A stretch of 49,722 nt of DNA from Syntrophobacterales bacterium Delta_02 (GTDB taxonomy: Bacteria > Desulfobacterota > Syntrophorhabdia > Syntrophorhabdales > Syntrophorhabdaceae): NCBI GenBank assembly GCA_001603955.1, contig LVAA01000045.1, positions 1 through 49,722 on the forward strand, written 5' to 3'. Positions 46,905 through 49,722 of the stretch are shown here, piece after piece. The notes beneath the pieces were generated by a model. That model was not told where the DNA came from. It was given only the letters and a program-made list of their open reading frames with translations, and searched no databases. A program made the position numbers and the translations under genes. Numbering within the stretch: position 1 is the stretch's first letter; each line of letters opens with the position of its first letter.

Positions 46905-48203
46905 ATGAAGAAACAGGCGATCGGCATACTCGGACTCAATCACAACACTGCGCCCCTCGAGGTACGGGAAAAGCTCTTCATCAAGGAGGGGTCCATACCG
47001 GCGCTCCTGAAGAGGATCTGCGAAGAAGGCGTTCCCGAATCGGTCATTGTCTCCACGTGCAACAGGACGGAGATCTACTTCTCCGGCGAGGATGCCCAGG
47101 AAATGACGAAGAAGGTCCGCCGGGTGCTCTCCGAGGCCTTCACGGCGCCCGACGACTGGTTCACGGCCTACACGTACAGCCTCTCCGGCGAAGAAGCCTT
47201 CCGCCACCTCTTCCTCGTCGCCTCGGGTCTCGACTCCATGGTCATCGGCGAACCGGAGATACTCGGCCAGGTAAAGGACGCCTACCGCATCGCCGCTTCC
47301 GCGAGATCGACGGGGTTCTTCCTCAACAAGACCTTTCACAAGACATTTAACGTCGCAAAACGCATACGAACGGAGACGCGGATCGGGTACAATCCCCTGT
47401 CCATCAGCTCCATGGCCGTGGAACTCGCGAAGCGCATATTCGGGACCCTCGAGGACAAGAAGATACTCGTCATCGGTGCCGGGGAGATGTGCGAAGTGGC
47501 CCTGAAATACTTTCAAAAGGAGGGGATCTCCGACATCCTCATCACCAACAGGACCTACCAGAAGGCGCAGAAACTGGCCGAGGAGATAATCGGAAAGGCC
47601 AAGCCCTTCGATACGCTCTTCGACCTCATCGTCGATGTCGACATGGTGCTTGCCTCCACGGGCTCCGAGGAACCCCTCATCGACCCCATGAGGCTGCAGG
47701 CGGTGATGAAGAAACGCAGGAACAGGCCCATATTCTTCATCGACATCGCCGTCCCCCGCGACGTCGATCCCGCCGTCAATGACATGGACAACGTCTACCT
47801 CTATGACATCGACGACCTCAAGGAACTCTCCCAGAAGCACCTGTCCGACAGGGTCCGGGAGTCCGAAAAGGCACAGGTCATCATAGATGATGAGGCGGCG
47901 CGGTTCTCCGACTGGCTCAGGAAGGTAGACGTCAATCCCCTCATCAGCCACATCATGGGCCGGGCCGAGGAGATAAGGGCAAAGGAGATGAAAAGAGCCC
48001 TTGGCAGGATGGGGGTCAGCGATGACGAAACGGTGAACAATATCGATGCCATGACGAGGGCGCTCATGAACAAGCTCGTCCATCCTTACCTGGCGCTCCT
48101 CAAGGAGAACGGGGACCCCGCCGTGTTCGACACGCTGAAGAAGCTCTTTCAATTCGAGGACAACGATGAACAAGACATGGATAGTGGGGACGAGGGGCTC
48201 TAA
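46905..48203 (+). CDS. hemA: glutamyl-tRNA reductase
   Basis: 432 residues from the ATG at 46905. Reduces glutamyl-tRNA to glutamate-1-semialdehyde, first step of the C5 route to 5-aminolevulinate. The LGLNHNTAPLEVREKL start, STCNRTEIYF with nucleophile Cys52, and the MVIGEPEILGQVKDAY motif are all present. The NADPH-binding region has VIGAGEM. A C-terminal dimerisation helix follows. The stop overlaps the hemC start by 38 bases in a different frame. Confidence 0.96.
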   Translation: MKKQAIGILGLNHNTAPLEVREKLFIKEGSIPALLKRICEEGVPESVIVSTCNRTEIYFSGEDAQEMTKKVRRVLSEAFTAPDDWFTAYTYSLSGEEAFRHLFLVASGLDSMVIGEPEILGQVKDAYRIAASARSTGFFLNKTFHKTFNVAKRIRTETRIGYNPLSISSMAVELAKRIFGTLEDKKILVIGAGEMCEVALKYFQKEGISDILITNRTYQKAQKLAEEIIGKAKPFDTLFDLIVDVDMVLASTGSEEPLIDPMRLQAVMKKRRNRPIFFIDIAVPRDVDPAVNDMDNVYLYDIDDLKELSQKHLSDRVRESEKAQVIIDDEAARFSDWLRKVDVNPLISHIMGRAEEIRAKEMKRALGRMGVSDDETVNNIDAMTRALMNKLVHPYLALLKENGDPAVFDTLKKLFQFEDNDEQDMDSGDEGL

Positions 48204-49071
48204 ACTGGCCCTCAGGCAGACACAGATAGTGGTGGATGCCATGAGGGAGGCCAACCCCGGCCACGAATTCTCGATAAAGACCATCAGGACGACGGGCGAC
48301 ACCGTGTGGGACAAGCCACTCGCGCAGATAGGAGGAAAGGGCCTTTTCGTCAAAGAGATAGAGGAGGAACTCGTCCGCGGTGACATCGACATCGCGGTCC
48401 ACAGCATGAAGGACCTCCCCGCCGAGCTCGCCGAAGGCCTTGTCATCGGGGCCGTCATGGCCCGCGAGGACCCCAGGGACGCCTTCATCTCGACACGGTT
48501 GCGAAGCATAAGCGAGCTTCACGGCGGCTGTCGTGTAGGAACGGGGAGCGTGCGCAGGAAGGCCCAGCTTGGCAGGTACCGCGAGGGGATACAGATCGTC
48601 CCCTTAAGAGGAAACGTCGACACCCGCATCCGGAAACTGACTGCGGAGAAACTCGACGGGATCATCCTCGCCGCTGCCGGGATCAGGCGGCTGGGACTGG
48701 AAAAGCTCATTACCGAGATCGTCCCTGCAGACATCATGGTACCCACCGCGGGCCAGGGCGCCATCGGCATCGAGATACGCCGGGGCGATGACGCGGCAGG
48801 TCTCCTCGGAGCGATCGACCACGACCGGACGCACAGAGAAGTCGCCATCGAGAGGGCCGTCCAGGCGGCGGTGGGAGGGGGATGCAGCATCCCCCTCGGC
48901 ATCCATGCGCGCATAGAAGGCGACCACATCGACCTTTCCCTCTCCCTGGGAAACGAGGACGGTGCCATCCTTGTCCATGAAAAACTCTCCGAAAAAGACG
49001 GCTCTGAGGAGGTCCTCATTGCCGCCGCTTCAAAAGTCCTGCTCAAACACTTTGCCAACAAGTGGGAATAG
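48166..49071 (+). CDS. hemC: hydroxymethylbilane synthase (porphobilinogen deaminase)
   Basis: 301 residues. Joins four porphobilinogens into hydroxymethylbilane. The start VGTRGSKLALRQTQ, GGKGLFVKEIEEEL, HSMKDLP and RGNVDTRIRKL motifs are present, and Cys240 in GGGCSIPLG is the dipyrromethane attachment site. It starts inside the 3' end of hemA, with GAGGACAACG just upstream. hemB and hemD are not in the window, though hemD often follows hemC; the next gene here is on the other strand. Confidence 0.96.
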   Translation: MNKTWIVGTRGSKLALRQTQIVVDAMREANPGHEFSIKTIRTTGDTVWDKPLAQIGGKGLFVKEIEEELVRGDIDIAVHSMKDLPAELAEGLVIGAVMAREDPRDAFISTRLRSISELHGGCRVGTGSVRRKAQLGRYREGIQIVPLRGNVDTRIRKLTAEKLDGIILAAAGIRRLGLEKLITEIVPADIMVPTAGQGAIGIEIRRGDDAAGLLGAIDHDRTHREVAIERAVQAAVGGGCSIPLGIHARIEGDHIDLSLSLGNEDGAILVHEKLSEKDGSEEVLIAAASKVLLKHFANKWE

Positions 49072-49094
49072 GGGAAAAGAAGCCTGAAATCTTA

Positions 49095-49141
49095 GCCCGC
49101 ACGGCGGGCGAGAGGGGGAGGCTCCGTCCCGCTTGGCGGGA
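49095..49141 (+). repeat. pair of GC-rich hairpins after hemC
   Basis: GCCCGC (49095-49100) pairs with GCGGGC (49104-49109), and TCCCGC (49127-49132) pairs with GCGGGA (49136-49141). Each has a three-base loop. The sequence between and around is purine-rich (GAGAGGGGGAGG, ATGGAGGGGG). The pair looks like a dispersed extragenic element rather than a gene; an open frame across it has no recognisable product. Confidence 0.45.
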
Positions 49142-49176
49142 TGGAGGGGGCGACGCGAGTCCCATTGACTGTGAAA

Positions 49177-49215
49177 TTATAAATGCCTCCGACCGAAGTG
49201 CGGAGGCATTTATAA
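49177..49215. terminator. bidirectional terminator between hemC and hup
   Basis: A perfect 15-base-pair stem: arms 49177-49191 and 49201-49215, loop ACCGAAGTG. A-rich sequence flanks both sides, giving T-rich tails in each direction (TTTATAAAAAAT on the plus strand; on the minus strand TTATAATTTC follows). It lies between convergent genes and should serve both. Confidence 0.85.
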
Positions 49216-49233
49216 AAAATAGCTCGAATCTGA

Positions 49234-49503
49234 TTAGATTGCGTCCTTGAGAGCTTTTCCTGCCGTAAATTTCGGAACTTTCCTGGAAGGGATCTTGATC
49301 TCTTTGCCGGTCCTGGGGTTTCTTCCCTTGCGGGCTTTCCTCTTGGAAACGGAAAAAGTGCCGAAACCAACAAGCGTCACGCGTTCGTCTTTCTTCAGTG
49401 CTGCCTTCACTCCATCAAGAAAAGCTTCCAAGGCCTTGCCGGCAGCGGCTTTTGATATCTTTGAACCTGCTGCCATTTTACTAATCAATTCTGCCTTTGT
49501 CAT
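49234..49503 (-). CDS. hup: HU-family DNA-binding protein
   Basis: 89 residues. The whole HU fold is visible: N-terminal helices [11 protein letters not shown] and [16 protein letters not shown], the [11 protein letters not shown] strands, and the DNA-binding arm [35 protein letters not shown]. Small basic nucleoid protein that bends DNA as a dimer. A very strong ribosome site (AAAGGAGGGG) precedes it and it has its own promoter and terminator, so it is a single-gene unit expressed at high level. Confidence 0.97.
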   Translation of the reverse strand: MTKAELISKMAAGSKISKAAAGKALEAFLDGVKAALKKDERVTLVGFGTFSVSKRKARKGRNPRTGKEIKIPSRKVPKFTAGKALKDAI

Positions 49504-49565
49504 ACATACCCCTCCTTTAGATTATTGTTGGACGCTGGTTTCCGAAGGTACCACCGTCTAGATAG

Positions 49566-49595
49566 TTTATACTCCCCTATTTACAAAATATGCAA
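49566..49595 (-). promoter_or_regulatory. candidate hup promoter
   Basis: On the minus strand TTGCAT (49590-49595) and TATAAA (49566-49571) lie 18 bases apart, with the -10 about 62 bases before the hup start. The surrounding sequence is AT-rich, as expected for a strong promoter. Confidence 0.55.
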
Positions 49596-49656
49596 GGAAT
49601 TTTTTGAGATTTGTGAAAAAACTTTCACATTCCGATTTCGGCCGCAATCCCCCTAT

Positions 49657-49722
49657 TTACGCCCTTCCGTAGTCATCCTCCAGCCTTTCGATATCGTCCT
49701 CTCCGAAATAGTCTCCCGTTTG
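49657..49722 (-). CDS. 3' end of a probable mannose-6-phosphate isomerase/mannose-1-phosphate guanylyltransferase-type cupin protein
   Basis: Only the last 21 codons are in the window, cut at the right edge. They read TGDYFGEDDIERLEDDYGR plus one alanine and TAA. The pattern G-D-Y-x-G-E-D-D-I-x-R-x-E-D-x-Y-G-R is typical of the C-terminus of type II phosphomannose isomerase (ManC/AlgA) and related cupins, which provide GDP-mannose for surface polysaccharide. The identity rests on these few residues. Confidence 0.55.
   Translation of the reverse strand, partial: QTGDYFGEDDIERLEDDYGRA

Noticed and set aside
49062..49250. 62-codon plus-strand open frame after hemC
   Set aside because: It crosses two hairpins and the terminator and has no similarity that I can recognise.
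1..49722. tRNA, rRNA, insertion sequences or phage genes
   Set aside because: No cloverleaf, rRNA core sequence, transposase, integrase or phage protein was seen when reading the window; the secretion island is not flanked by a tRNA or obvious direct repeats.

Overview
The window reads as a chromosomal segment of a Gram-negative, probably anaerobic bacterium. The best guess is a deltaproteobacterial (Desulfobacterota, Syntrophorhabdus- or Geobacter-like) lineage. This rests on a type IV pilus cluster with PilY1 and minor pilins, a TolC/HlyD/HlyB secretion system (so an outer membrane), a giant BcrA/BadF-type CoA-dehydratase activase fusion as found in anaerobes, and a compact haem operon with a CcsA/HemX-like gene. 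The lineage is an inference; no rRNA or other marker is present.

Layout. (1) 116-9114, minus strand: a type IV pilus operon read from pilA (9114) through a second pilin, the prepilin peptidase, PilY1, and FimT-, PilV-, PilW- and PilX-like minor pilins, to a membrane-anchored Ig-like protein. (2) 9327-11215, minus: two peptide-transporter ATPases (OppF/OppD type) with no permease or binding protein beside them. (3) 11391-20192, plus: a tight housekeeping run guaB-guaA-dnaE-accA-pgi. (4) 20196-37842, minus: an accessory island built around a type I secretion system. In transcription order it holds a TolB-like beta-propeller protein, a giant RTX protein with a phospholipase A2-like N-terminal motif, a TolC-like outer-membrane protein, an HlyB-like ABC exporter with an inactive C39-like domain and an HlyD-like adaptor. 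A polytopic membrane protein and a small protein with NlpC/P60- or papain-like motifs follow. (5) 38276-39505, plus: a family 4 glycosyltransferase. (6) 39605-45039, minus: the activase fusion and a CorC/HlyC-type CBS membrane protein, translationally coupled. (7) 45187-49071, plus: acylphosphatase, precorrin-2 dehydrogenase (Met8/CysG-N), CcsA/HemX-like protein, hemA and hemC, with overlapping or abutting genes. (8) 49234-49722, minus: an HU gene with its own promoter, and the last codons of a probable ManC/ManA-type cupin protein.

The most interesting part is the island in (4). The RTX protein should be about 3266 residues, but a one-base frame break near 35479-35481 separates its N-terminal domain from the repeat region. 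The N-terminal 100 residues carry a glycine-rich loop and a later His-Asp pair spaced as in phospholipase A2 domains. That domain is visibly more AT-rich than the secretion genes. The two genes at the end of the island (possible cysteine peptidase or amidase, and polytopic membrane protein) may be a secreted-effector or immunity pair, or processing factors; this is inference. The most useful checks are reads across the frame break, structure prediction of the two possible enzymes, and a survey of gene neighbourhoods in relatives.
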